Source: Sphagnum compactum
Taxonomy: Eukaryota; Bryophyta; Sphagnopsida; Sphagnales
Reading direction: 5' to 3'
Length of the DNA stretch: 64,000 nt
Assembly (NCBI GenBank): GCA_965153455.1
Contig: OZ234503.1
Location: 7,470,157 to 7,534,156, forward strand
Shown in pieces: positions 48,158 through 59,195 of this stretch. Below the pieces are notes generated by a model. That model was not told the DNA's origin, made no database searches, and was given only the letters and a program-made list of their open reading frames with translations. The stretch's first letter is position 1. Each line of letters begins with the position of its first letter. Made by a program: the position numbers and the translations under genes.

Positions 48158-49699
48158 TCAATTCCTAATTACTAGAGTAACTTGATCAGATTCTTCCAGC
48201 TGCTTGCTACCCAGCATCAGCTGATGATCATCTTCCATGAGCTTTGCATCGTGGCATTGCTGTTGCTGCTGCTGTTGATGGTCCTTCATTGCTGGTTGCA
48301 GCAGAGAACTTCTTCTGTGCAGAAACCCATGATCAGGCTCAGCAGCAGCAGCAAGAGCAGGGGAGAAGAGAAAGCTTTCGGAAGTAGGAATCATCATCTC
48401 CCGGACCAGGGAAAGAGAATTGGGTGTGTTGAGTCCTCTGCTAGCCCAGAAGAAATCCTCATTTGCAGTTGCAGCAAGCTCCGGTATGGTGTCTGAGAGA
48501 ACACTCCGGTGCAGGGTATGCCGCTGCAGCAGCTGTGCAGGAGTAGCTGCTGATCCCCATAGCTGAGGACGTCCCGGAAACGGAGTGGGAGCCATGGTGA
48601 GCTCGAAGCTGGTGGAATCCACAATGTACTGATACGAACCCATAGAGTAACAACGCCCCGTTGCTGCTGCTGCTGCAGATCCAGAACATAAGCTTATTGC
48701 AGAACATCCTTGCTGCTGCTGCAGCTCGAATCCTTCATTGCCGCTATTGTTGTTGTCGTCATAATCTTCAGCTGCTGCAGAAGAATCGAACTTCACCTTG
48801 CCCAGCTGCACTCTCGTCACCCTCTCTGTTCCATCCGCTTCTGTCACACACACCGTCGGACCCGCTCCTAGTGGACTTCCTTGCAGCATCGACTCTTTCT
48901 CAGGCTGCAGTTGCAGCATCGAGCTCGGCTGCTCTCGCGGTTCCGAATGATCTGTGGGTGCGCCTGCTGCAACAGCTAGCTCTTGCAGCTGCTCAGTTAC
49001 GTTCTCAGCTGCAGCATCCGGGTTGCAAGCCCGAGCTCTAGAATCATCCGCGAGTTGCTGCAGCTGTCTCTCAGCTGCAGCTGCAGCTCCGGGATTGTGG
49101 TTGCTGCCATAAGCTGTGAGCCTCAGGCTGTCACCGTCGGCGGGATTGAGGAGGGATTGACGACAAAGGGGGCAAGTGGAGTTCGCGAGAAGCCATGTAT
49201 CGATGCAATCGTGATGGAAAGCGTGTTTGCATTTGGGGAGGAGACGGAGACGATCAGTTTCGCCGAATTCGCTCAAGCAAACCGCACAATCTGCGCCATC
49301 TTTGAGTCCGCGGATGGTGCCATACAGGAACACGGGGAGAGTATCGATCAGAGCTTGGTCCACTCCCGCGTCGTGCATTCGGAAGAGATGTTGTAGCTGA
49401 CCGCGAAGCGTGTTGGACGCTGCTTCTGCTGCTGCTGCGGCGCTAGTCGGCGAGTTCGACCTGGACGCTGTGCTGCCGCCAGCGCCGGGCGCTGATGCAT
49501 GACGGCGCCCGTCGCGTCGACCCAGACAGCGCGCGAGGAGATGCAGCAAGCCGGAACAGAAGAGCACCACACTGAGCACCACTAGTACCACCACGACGCT
49601 TGGGTATACATGTAGCTTGACGCTACTGGAGCTTGCAGCTGCTGGTGCCGCGCCGCCCAACGACGATGACGACGACGACCCGTTGTTGTTGTCAGCCAT
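48158..49699 (-). CDS. ATL-type RING-H2 E3 ubiquitin ligase, single exon
   Basis: The 513-residue protein from MADNNNGSSS is a membrane-anchored ubiquitin ligase of the ARABIDOPSIS TOXICOS EN LEVADURA family. These are typically intronless genes, often elicitor- or stress-responsive. One membrane span lies at about 31-56 (VYPSVVVVLVVLSVVLFCSG). The GLD-like motif is GVDQALIDTLPVF at about 112-124. The RING-H2 finger is canonical: C138-x2-C141-x15-C157-x-H159-x2-H162-x2-C165-x10-C176-x2-C179, with the ATL proline P155 and the DTWL tryptophan. The long C-terminal region (180-513) is low in complexity, rich in Gln, Ala, Glu and Ser, and probably disordered. The N-terminus is Ser/Ala-rich. The start is the first ATG, preceded by an A/C-rich leader. 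The GCT/GCA-rich repeats in the gene give open antisense frames, which are ignored. Confidence 0.94.
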   Translation of the reverse strand: MADNNNGSSSSSSLGGAAPAAASSSSVKLHVYPSVVVVLVVLSVVLFCSGLLHLLARCLGRRDGRRHASAPGAGGSTASRSNSPTSAAAAAEAASNTLRGQLQHLFRMHDAGVDQALIDTLPVFLYGTIRGLKDGADCAVCLSEFGETDRLRLLPKCKHAFHHDCIDTWLLANSTCPLCRQSLLNPADGDSLRLTAYGSNHNPGAAAAAERQLQQLADDSRARACNPDAAAENVTEQLQELAVAAGAPTDHSEPREQPSSMLQLQPEKESMLQGSPLGAGPTVCVTEADGTERVTRVQLGKVKFDSSAAAEDYDDNNNSGNEGFELQQQQGCSAISLCSGSAAAAATGRCYSMGSYQYIVDSTSFELTMAPTPFPGRPQLWGSAATPAQLLQRHTLHRSVLSDTIPELAATANEDFFWASRGLNTPNSLSLVREMMIPTSESFLFSPALAAAAEPDHGFLHRRSSLLQPAMKDHQQQQQQQCHDAKLMEDDHQLMLGSKQLEESDQVTLVIRN

Positions 49700-50700
49700 G
49701 CTCGATGCTCACTCGCGGGAACGAGATAAGATTGTTGTTGCAGCTGCTGCTGCTACAGAAATCTCTCTAGAACTACTCGTACTCGAAGCTCCTGCTGTTG
49801 CGGGTCGACCTCCCGAGAACATATACTACTTCTTCGCTGCTCTCGACTGCAGGAAACAAGTGCCTGTAAACTGCCTGTCGCCATGAAAACTCCGGAACTT
49901 CAAAAAAGAAGCAGCAGCAGCAATTCTCGTCTTCAGAGGTCTTGAAAACACTGCCAGTTTTCCTCCACACTGCTACTTACTAAGTAGTAGCTACTACCCT
50001 TCTTCTTCTTCTTCTCAAGCTCTACATCTTGACGAAGTCTGCAAAACAAAAAAAGCACGCTGCTGTAACAACAACAATGTGCTCGAGTAATCTTCAGCAA
50101 AACAACAACCCCCAAAAAAAACACGCACTAGAAAACACTAAAAGAAATCTCTCTCAATCTCAGTGAAGTTCGTTCTCCGAGATCTTGTATATCACGTCCT
50201 CTCTTCTCTAGCTCTCATTCTCTACTCCCATTCAAAACCTGCTTCCAAGTTCCGATCTGATCTCGAGCTCGTCTCTCTCTGTCTCGGACTCTGTCTCTGT
50301 CTCTGTCTTTCTCTCTCTCCGGCCATTGTCATTTGTCGCTGTTGCTACAAAAGCATGAACAACAGCAGCTTCATCTGCAACTGCAAAACAACTACACCAA
50401 AAAACATGCATACAGACAGAGAACTAGTACAACCCAAAACCCCCCAAACAAAAAGTTGTACATACAGAGAACTAATCCTTGCAGCAAATCCGAGAAGAAA
50501 AACAAGCGCGGAATGCGAGAAGCTCGATGGGCGCACGCATGCGCGCTTGATGTTTGTGCGTGTGTGCGTGCGTGCGCGCACTGGGTCGCTTTGGAGGAGG
50601 GAACCGGAGTGCGTGGGGGTGTGGGAGAAAGCTAAAAGAAGACCAAAAGAAATCCTTTAGTGAGTGCGAAAAGAAAGGGAGTTTATGTAAAAGTTCAAGT
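49700..50700. other. 5' leader and promoter region of the ATL gene
   Basis: On the minus strand this holds GAAGAAGAAG (50001-50015) and AG-rich stretches (50268-50320, read as CT on plus). Frames at 50163-50660 and 50333-50635 have atypical Arg/Cys-rich composition and are not convincing. No separate gene is called. Confidence 0.45.
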
Positions 50701-51728
50701 GGAGGCACAATTTTTTGTCTTTAGTTTTGGCATTTTGTACATAACAATAATAATTCAAAAAATAATAATGATCTCTTTTTCGTTTTTGTTGTTTTTTTGT
50801 TGATTTTGTAGCTTTTTTTTTGTAAAATTTTTTCCATTTGTAAAATTGTGTATTGATATATAAATATACACTATAGACAAGGGTTAAAAATATTACCCCT
50901 TTTCTAGTGGTGCCTTGATAGGTTTGAAACTAATTTATTTATTTTTATATAATTTTTGAAAATTTCAAAGCATAAGTACTTTTTCTGAAAGAAGAAACCT
51001 TTTTTTTTTTTTTTTTGCTTTTGGGAAGGAAGAAAATAGAGAGAAAATTTTAGAATATTTTCTTTTTCTTTTCCAACAGAGAATCTTTAAATTTAATTAA
51101 TTATTCGGCAAACATGTGTTTTGAAACTGCCCTTTGTTGGAATAAGTCTTGTGCCTTTTAAGTGTGAAAGAAAAGGGCCAAAAAAAAAAAAAAAAACTCT
51201 TTCTTTGTCATAAATTTTAAACAATTTCATTGACCACAAAACATTTTCTTTCTACATATTATATATTAATTATTCTCTCCATATTTTTTTTAAAAAAAAA
51301 CCAAGGTGAATTGGCAAAAGAATAATCACATAGACATGGGTTATAATATTATTTGGCTATAGAAAATATACATTAGTATAATGGGCCTTTGTTGGAAATT
51401 ATAATAATAAGGTTTTTTTTTGTTGGGAAAGGGAAAAAAAAAAAAAAAAAAAAAAACCCCATTTGAAGTTTGTGCATGTCATCAAATTTTGACAATTTCA
51501 TTGACTACAAGAAGGGAGGCTTTCATTGACTTTTTTTTATAAATTTTTAAATTTATTATTTTTGTGAAAAGATATCTCTGGTTTGGTTCCAGTTCCAGGA
51601 GTCTGGTCCTTAAAGAAAAACCAAATAAATAAATAAATAAATAAATAAAACCATTTCCTTAGTGACCCAATTTGGGTTTTGTTCTTCTAGCTCTTGAACT
51701 TGGGTTGTCTCTCTCCTTGGACTTGGGT

Positions 51729-51771
<43 letters not shown>

Positions 51772-52430
51772 GTTCCTTGTTTTTCCCCTTCTTTGCTGGG
51801 TGCTTTGTTTAATGGTGTTCTGCTATTAGGGTTTCATCATCAAATTCCAGTTCTGGTTTTGGTTCTGAAATCAGACAGGTTCTGGTCGGGTTGGGTTCTT
51901 ACTAACCCCGACCAAACTTGTTGGGTTGACTACTGATTAACCCCCAACCAATTAACCCTAATTTTAGTCAATTTCTTTTATTTTATTTTATTTTATTTTA
52001 TTTATTTATTTTCTCCCCCAAAGACACATGTATTCCATTAAGATCCACATATGAAAAGAAAATTGGAACCCAATTCTTTATTATAAAGAAATAAAATCTG
52101 ATTTTGCTTTATGAAAATTAGACCTAAGTTTTGGTTTGGTTATCCAAGCACAACGTACATAACCACTGGTTAAGGAACTGCTTCGGTATATAACACTGGT
52201 AAAGGAACTGTCAAAGTTTATGAGTGTTAAGAAGAGGAAGGTAGGTTCTAAAACAAAAATTCTACTTCAGCAAACTCAGTTGAGGGTTTTGTGTCCAACT
52301 TCTGGTTGGTCTAAATTTTTGTGGCAAGATCTCGATGTTGGGTAAGGCCATTACCGAGAAGTGGCACTTCACTCGACCGCCACCCCTTCTTCTAGTTTTG
52401 CTCTTGAATCTAACTCTAAATTTAACCTAA
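50701..52430. other. AT-rich spacer with microsatellites
   Basis: Low-complexity tracts are poly-T at 51001-51016, poly-A at 51180-51195 and 51434-51455, (AAAT)n at 51623-51649, (CT)n at 51731-51767 and (TTTTA)n at 51975-52003. No gene is recognised. Confidence 0.6.
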
Positions 52431-52634
52431 AGGGTGCATTCACACTTGGTGTTAAGGACTCTAGTATTAAGTCCCCTAACATCAAGCTACTCATTTAGGA
52501 CCTAAACCGGTTTACCATGAAGATTTTATATTAAGTTAACATTCACTTAATGTTAAACAATCACCCATTTAGCCATTGGGTGCCACCTAGATTTTCACTT
52601 AACACCGACTTAACATTAAGTGTGAATTGCACCT
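52431..52634. mobile_element. 204-bp MITE, PIF/Harbinger-like, TAA target duplication
   Basis: The left end AGGGTGCATTCACACTTGGT and the reverse complement of the right end (AGGTGCAATTCACACTTAAT) match over about 25 bp with a one-base shift and two mismatches. Both continue to GTTAAG. TAA flanks both sides (52428-52430 and 52635-52637), a 3-bp duplication of the TAA/TTA type used by PIF/Harbinger elements. There is no coding capacity. Confidence 0.82.
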
Positions 52635-52637
52635 TAA

Positions 52638-55560
52638 GTATGGCAACACCATATTAGAGGGCCAAAGTGTATATACACTTGAGCCTTTCCCACTTTCTCT
52701 CCTTTTTGTGTCTTTCCCTTCATTGCATTGCATAGTACATTTTGCATTGAACCTAGAGTTCATTTCCATAAACCCTAAACCCATAGTAAACGGCCAAACC
52801 CTTTTTGTGTAGATAAAATTTATGCCTTGTAACATTCCTTCCTTCGTAATACACTAGGAATATATCTGACTAGGTCTTTACAATGAACGGAAACATTCAA
52901 CTTCATCCCGACTTTTGTGAACATTTTGGGGAATAGTCTGGGGCCTAGCTCCTCGGGGCATTCATTACCCTTTCCAATATATTTGGCATGCACGGTATAT
53001 CAATGAATATCTCTCCTCCAAAACATGAAAGATTTTACACCTGAGATTTAGGAAGGGCCCTTACCCTTAAAGGTAGGCATAAGGTCCTTCCACTCCTAAA
53101 TAGTAGCCATAAGATCCCTCCTAACTCCTATTGCTTTGTGATCTTTGTAGGTTCAGGTACATGATAAGATTGATCTCTTACTTTTCATTGGGGGCTTTAT
53201 TGAGTAAAGCCCACGGGTGTGAGGGTTATTCCCAAAGTGTGTGTGGGGCCAAACTCGTCGACCAACTTGTCCTAGGCCCCTTATTTCTTGTCCTATGGCC
53301 TCACCCAAACAACCTTGTTTTCTTTTTGGGGGCGGGTTTATCGCATGTTTTCTACCTTAGATAGTGCCATGCTCCGGCTACAAAAGATTTTAAGGAATTT
53401 TCTTAAAAACAAGCTTGAAATCATATGGCCATGAACATTTTCTTAATCACATCGTTATATCAACTATTTCTTCATTAGGATGCCAATCAAGCACTTTCCC
53501 CTTATGTAAACCCATTTACAATTTCAAGCTCCGTAATGTTGAGTCATAATTTATCTCAAATTTGTTCAAATTGGCAAGGTTCTTGTTTTCGATAGTGTGG
53601 AGGATGAAAGGTGTTTCTCAAGTTTGAAATTACTTAAATTGGGTTCTCATTCACCCATGGTTGTTAGCATGTTTCAATAATAATTTTTCACCTTTTATGC
53701 GTTCTCATCCAAGGATGTAAAATTGAGTCCTAGTAGAGGAAAAAGAAATGATATGATGATGTTGGTTATGTTTTTAATTTCTTCAATTTTGATTCACATT
53801 CTATTTAATGAATCCTTTAGTTTTCATGATGTTAAGCCATTTCTTTTATTATCTTGCAAACTTAACTCTAAGTTTGGGCAACTATGGTGCCTTGGACGTT
53901 TGCTCATGTTGAGCCCTCGCATGGATGATATTGGGTTGACATACCTCTAGCTTTCAAAGGTCACAATCCACTACGTTGTTCCTTGTGCCTTTATTCCATT
54001 GGTTTTGTTGAATGTGTCAATAACACTAAGTTCCAAGTACTTAATACTTATCTAATTTGGTAGAACTCCAAAGTCATATTTTTAAAAAAGATTAATCAAA
54101 CTTGCAAGCCACTTTAGAGGTTACAACTCCTCCACAAGTGAAAATCTCTTAACCATATATTCATTCTAACATTGTTACGACGTTGCAAGTTTAAATTATT
54201 TTAATTTGTAAGTTTTGATTGGTAAGTCTTACATCAAGCAAATATTGTGGTCTTGATCCATTGTTTGTAAGTTTTTTTTTGGCAAGTATGTTGATATTCG
54301 TTTAATGCTTGCTAAAAAGTATTAAGTGCCAAAATTTTGCTTTGTGCAACTTGCAACATCAATTTGACATGGAGTCAGAACACCATCAAGTGCTAATGTC
54401 CATAAAGCTAAACAATACAAAAGAGATGTTAATTTGTTGCAATTTTTTTTGGTACAATTCTTTTTTGAAACACCAGCATCTTTTGGAAGAAAAATCTCAG
54501 TTTGTAGCTTTCATTTTTTTCGCCAAAATAGATAAATCCAATAGTCTTTTATAAATTTTTAAGAAAAACCCATAACCCAAAAAAAAAAAAAAAAAAAAAA
54601 ATCTAAAAAAAGGATCTATCCCTGCTACCTGGACTCAGCACATGGACTTGAGAACATTTTGAGGATACTTGCTTGTATAGCATATGATACATACAAGTTA
54701 GTCTTCAATGATTGTTGAAGCTAATGCTTATAAATAAATGGATCTGATGGTTTTGTTTTTTTTTGGTGACCATCAATGATCATCACAAAGGTGGTGGGTT
54801 CACTTGTGGTATAGAGTTTTAGAGTGTTGAACTCTTGGAGATCTTGAGAGTTAGTGTTTGTGGGGTCCTGCCAAGTCCTGACTCTCTCTCTCCTCATCAC
54901 ATTCTAAGAAGTGGGTGAGAAACAAACAATTTTCCTTTTGCTTTGTAATGTAAGGTTGATATGAGATAGCTCGTCTCATACAATTGCCTTCTCATGCGAT
55001 TCTCTTCCAATTTGTGTAAAGATTGCCAAGAATTTTTTTTAGTATTAGCGGAGGAGGCTATGTATGTTATATAATGCAAATTTTCCTCCATAACAAAGGG
55101 GAAAAGGTTTGGCTTCCAAGTGTTGTGTTCTTAGTTCTTAACATTTTGAAAGTGGAGTTCTTACATATTCTATTTTCTTGAGTGTTCCTTCTCTTTTGAC
55201 ATCTTTTCATTTTTAAGATGCATAAAAAGATACAATTTTTTTCCCGATGTTTATGTCATATGTAACACCGTCAAATGAGATGAGGGAGGAGGGCATTACC
55301 AGAAAGAAAGGGTCATCACTTGGCTTATTGCATCATAGACAGGCTCTTATTCTAGTAATGCCCTTGTCCTTGGGCATTACCCAACACATAATATCCTCAA
55401 CAGTCTGCCATTGATCTCTTACAGTTTGTAACATTACTCCTTCTGATAAGAAACAAATTTATGTTACTTGAGGTGGGGAGAATGCCTCTGAACAAATCCT
55501 TTGCTTTTGCTACAACACCATCTCAGCCTAACAGCCTAGTTGGCATCTCGAAAGCAGGAA
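52638..55560. other. AT-rich spacer, no gene recognised
   Basis: A poly-A run of about 24 bases lies at 54579-54602. Short frames (for example 53131-53364 and 53723-53950) look random. No RNA gene or clear element end is seen. Confidence 0.55.
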
Positions 55561-55581
55561 GGGTTTAGGGTTTACCAGAGT

Positions 55582-56055
55582 TTAGGGTTTGGAGGCCTAA
55601 TTCCCTTGTATGTAGTAAACATTACCAAAAAAAGAAAAAAAACCTAGCTTATTTCTAGTGTATTAGGACATCACATTACATTAGGGTTTGGAGCCCTAAT
55701 TCCCTTGGACACAAAAACCTAGCATATTTTTAGAGTATTCGGACATCACATTATATTAGGGTTTGGAGCCCTAATTCCCTTGTACGTAAAAACCTAGCTT
55801 ATTTTTAGTGTATTAGGACATCACATTACATTAGGGTTTGGAGCCCTAATTCCCTTATACGTAAAAACCTAGCTTATTTTTAGTGTATTAGGACAACACA
55901 TTACATTAGGGTTTGGAGCCCTAATTCCCTTATACGTAAAAACCTAGCTTATTTTTAGTGTATTAGGACAACACATTACATTAGGGTTTGGAGCCCTAAT
56001 TCCATTGGACACAAAAACCTAGCTAATTTTTAGAATATTAGGACATCACATTACA
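55582..56055. repeat. Tandem array of a 75-bp unit, five copies plus a diverged sixth
   Basis: TTAGGGTTTGGAGCCCTAAT starts copies at 55681, 55756, 55831, 55906 and 55981, exactly 75 bp apart. A diverged, longer copy starts near 55582. Each unit contains the near-palindrome TTAGGGTTTGGAGCCCTAA, then AAAAACCTAGCTTATTTTTA and a variant of GTGTATTAGGACATCACATT. Copies 3-5 are nearly identical, suggesting recent unequal exchange or gene conversion. Confidence 0.93.
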
Positions 56056-57094
56056 TGAAGAGAAATTATGTCCGTGTCTCACACAAGCTTTACAATTTGG
56101 TAAAACTTGCAATACTTTCTCTCTCTCTCTCTCGGGCTTGGCCAAAATCATAAAGCCTACCCACTTCCCGCCTTGTCACTGCAACAGAGCTACTGGGTAG
56201 GGTCTGTACATGCAGTAAAACCCTTGACCACCAGCCAGCTTGGTTGTTAGGCCATTGGGGTTTTTTTTAACCTTGGGCTAAAACCCCGGAGCCTCAATCA
56301 ATCATATTCATAACAACCCCATGTGAACACATGAAAAAATTGTCATCTTTCATAATAAGTTCCCGCGATGTGCTGTTTGCCACTTTTCCAAAAGTCCTCT
56401 CTTACAAATCACAACAGTTAAGAAATCAAACTCCTTTTTCTGACCATGTATGTTCATCACCACCCCCAACTGCTCGCAATCATTAGGAAGGGCAAAGAGA
56501 GAGAGAGAGAGAGAGGGAGGGAGGGAAGGGAAAGGGGGGCGGGCGAGTGAAGGGGGAGAGGAGTGTCAGATCTTCAGTTGAAAGTATGTAAGTACCTATT
56601 TCGTAGAGGAAAGTGCGCCAAAGGAATCGACACCAAAGATGATGGTGGTGACTATCATCAATCATTCCATATATGTTTTGTTTGTTTGTTTGTTTGTTTG
56701 TTTGTTTGTTGGGCACTGCTTCCACCGGGACAGGGACTATTGCATTCGATCCAAGTTTTGGAAACGTTTAGGGTTTTAGGGTTTTGGGTTTAACCCTAAA
56801 CCCTAAACCTTACCAGAACTGGTTTCTTTGGTGAAAGTGTTTTTTAGAACTCGTTTCTTTGGTGAAAGTGTTTTTAGAACTCGTTTCTTTGGTGAAAGTG
56901 TTTTTTAGACTGTTTAGATTGGAACCGATTTTATTTTTTTTGGGTGTTCAGAGTGTGGACACAAGCTCTCGTAAAATGTACAACATCTTATCTATCGATT
57001 GGCAAGGCCAGCGTGTTTGTGATGCCTTGTTGCTCTTGCCTAACCCAAGGCGCAAGGATATTATTGTGTTTAGATTCTTTTTATAGCGTATATA
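56056..57094. other. Spacer with short repeats
   Basis: Contains a CT run (56118-56133), a GA run (56496-56514), (TTTG)n at 56676-56710, a telomere-like inverted pair TTTAGGGTTTTAGGGTTTT/AACCCTAAACCCTAAACC at 56768-56808, and three copies of a 32-bp unit (TTTCTTTGGTGAAAGTGTTT) between about 56815 and 56912. No gene is recognised. Confidence 0.6.
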
Positions 57095-57357
57095 TAGTGG
57101 CTTAAATGGATTTTGGCCCCTCCTAGGTAGTAATAATAATAGGTCTATTTTTTTACATGAGGATTTTTGAAACATGATATTTTGGGTCGCATTGAAACTT
57201 GAGATTAGTTCATACAGTTATGATAATATCTCGAAGGATTTTGGCTTCTTTTAGAGGATTGTTTTTGAAGATTAGGTATATTTTTGCATGGTGAAATATT
57301 TGAGTTTCCATAATTCTTCTTCTTTTGCCTTAAGATACTTTTAAATGTAAATGGAAA
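57095..57357. repeat. Copy A of a local segmental duplication
   Basis: Homologous to 58229-58520 over about 260 bp. Shared strings include AATAATAGGTCTATTT, ATGAGGATTTTTGAAA, TTGAAACTTGAGA, TTTGAAGATTAGGT and GAGTTTCCATAATTCTTCTT. The copies differ by many small indels, mostly in A or T runs. Confidence 0.85.
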
Positions 57358-57639
57358 CAGGACTTTTGAGCGGGTGGTGGCATCATCATCCTCCATGGCA
57401 AAATCTACACTGTCACCCCACCCCCCTCCTCAAGTTATATTTATGAAATTCTAACAACAACATCATGTAGTGAAATTTGTGATGAGTCTCAAGTCTCGTA
57501 CCTACCTACCTACCTACTTATGACTTGGTGGTGACTCGTGAAGTAGTGCAAAATTACTTGGCATTTTTTTTTTCCCCATCTTAATTGTAACAATTTCAGG
57601 CAATTTTTATTTTTTCTCCCAAATTATAATTAAATAAAA

Positions 57640-57737
57640 TTATATATATATATATATATAGAAGATGCCGGAATGGTAAAAACACCCAAGTCATTTATTA
57701 CCATTGTATCTTTACCATTCCAACATCTTCTCGATAC

Positions 57738-57765
<28 letters not shown>
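57640..57765. repeat. Small hairpin element inside a TA microsatellite
   Basis: GAAGATGCCGGAATGGTAAA (57661-57680) pairs with TTTACCATTCCAACATCTTC (57711-57730), 18 of 20 bases, around a 30-base loop. (TA)n runs lie on both sides (57640-57660 and 57738-57762). This looks like a very short palindromic insertion into a TA run. Confidence 0.75.
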
Positions 57766-57769
<4 letters not shown>

Positions 57770-58009
57770 CCAAAAGGTACATGTCTTTTCTTAACCCTTC
57801 AACCTTATCTGTGGATGGGTGCCTGATTATTTTCAGGGTTTTTAAAAATTAGTTATAGGCTAAGGTCATTGTGAGAAAAAGGTCTCCAAGTAGGTTTTAT
57901 TTTAAAATTTTAATTTAAAAAAATTCAATTTTTTGTGATAGCAAAATTTGGAACAAACTACTAACTAGGCAGCTTTTGAGAGAGTTCACTACTACTACTT
58001 CCCATTCTC

Positions 58010-58148
58010 ATATTTCCTACCTACCTATCTACTTACCTACCTACCTACCTACCTGTGCTACCTACCAAGCAAACCTGTGCCTAGGGTGCGTAACTCGGGC
58101 ACAGGTGAGTTGTTATGTAGCAAAGGGAAGTAGGTAGGTAGGAAATAT
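58010..58148. repeat. Nested inverted repeats built on CTAC/GTAG tetramers
   Basis: ATATTTCCTACCTACC (58010-58025) pairs with GGTAGGTAGGAAATAT (58133-58148). Inside it, ACCTGTGCC (58073-58081) pairs with GGCACAGGT (58098-58106). (CTAC)n fills the left arm. Confidence 0.75.
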
Positions 58149-58228
58149 CGGAATTTGCACCTTAAGGTGTAGGTGGGTTGCAAATGTTGTTGTAGGTTTG
58201 GTTTCTCCATAGAAGTGAATATTAGGAG

Positions 58229-58520
58229 TAGCTTAAGGGATTTTTATAGGCCCCCCCCTAGGTAATAAATAATAGGTCTATTTATTTTTTATATAATGAG
58301 GATTTTTGAAAGATGATATTTTTAATTTGGCTTGTGTTGAAACTTGAGAGATTAGTTATTATAGAGTTATTAATAATGTCTTGAAGGATTTTTGGTTTCT
58401 TTATTTTAGAGGATTTTTTTTTTGAAGATTAGGTGTAATTTTTTTTTGCATGGTGAAATATGTGAGTTTCCATAATTCTTCTTTTTGCCTCAAGATACAA
58501 TTTTTTTTAATGTAAATGGC
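58229..58520. repeat. Copy B of a local segmental duplication
   Basis: Same orientation as 57095-57357, about 1.13 kb away, with longer T runs. It is followed by TTAGGGTTTAGGGTTTAGG at 58537. Confidence 0.85.
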
Positions 58521-58994
58521 AAGGCCACGGTTGTGTTAGGGTTTAGGGTTTAGGAACACAACCCTTGTTCCTTCTTAAAGTGAACAAATGGAAGATGATA
58601 TGCACTCTTAATGCGTATTTTGTGCCTTTGCGAAGGTTTTAAGAAAATGGAGTTTGCATTTCACTTTGCAAAACGGTCGTCGGGTATCTCCATATGGCTT
58701 ATATTTTAGGAATGCAATGCTTGGCCTAGCCAATTCCTCAAGGCCTAGATTGGGTATTATAATTTTCCGGGTATATATATCCTTGTACATAATAAAGCAT
58801 CAACATATTTTTTCCATTTTCATTTTTTCATTTTCTTCCCATAATATCATACCCGTCGGGTATGTGGGGGAAAAAAATGGAGAAAAGAGGTGGGGTTTAG
58901 GGTAGAGGGAGGGGGGGGAGGGTTAAAGGGTGAAAACTGGTTAATCCCAAGGGTAAAAAAAGAGGTTAGTCCCGAGTGTAAAAAAAAAAGGGTG

Positions 58995-59040
58995 TCGCGT
59001 AATTAGGGTTTTGATGAATTAGGGTTTTCTAGGGTTCGAA
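58995..59040. promoter_or_regulatory. Repeated TTAGGGTTTT motifs upstream of the 59196 gene
   Basis: AATTAGGGTTTTGATGAATT and TTAGGGTTTTCTAGGGTTCG lie 150-200 bp before the proposed start codon, in the position of plant telo-box promoter or leader elements. Function is inferred. Confidence 0.4.
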
Positions 59041-59195
59041 GCTCTCCGCTTGGTCGCTCGGTCGGGGTGCTCAGCAAGCTCGTGAATCTGCGCAATATGA
59101 GAGCGAGAAATCGGCGCAATTGCAGCACACAACGAAGGAGGATGCGACATTAGTTGCAGAAGCTCACTGCGGAATCTGAAGCTGCGGTTAGTAAC

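Noticed and set aside
48661-49396. Plus-strand frames opposite the ATL gene
   Set aside because: They are antisense to a GCT/GCA-rich coding region, which opens other frames by composition.
50163-50660. 165-codon frame with Arg/Cys-rich C-terminus
   Set aside because: It overlaps the ATL promoter/leader and a CT tract, with no recognisable domain.
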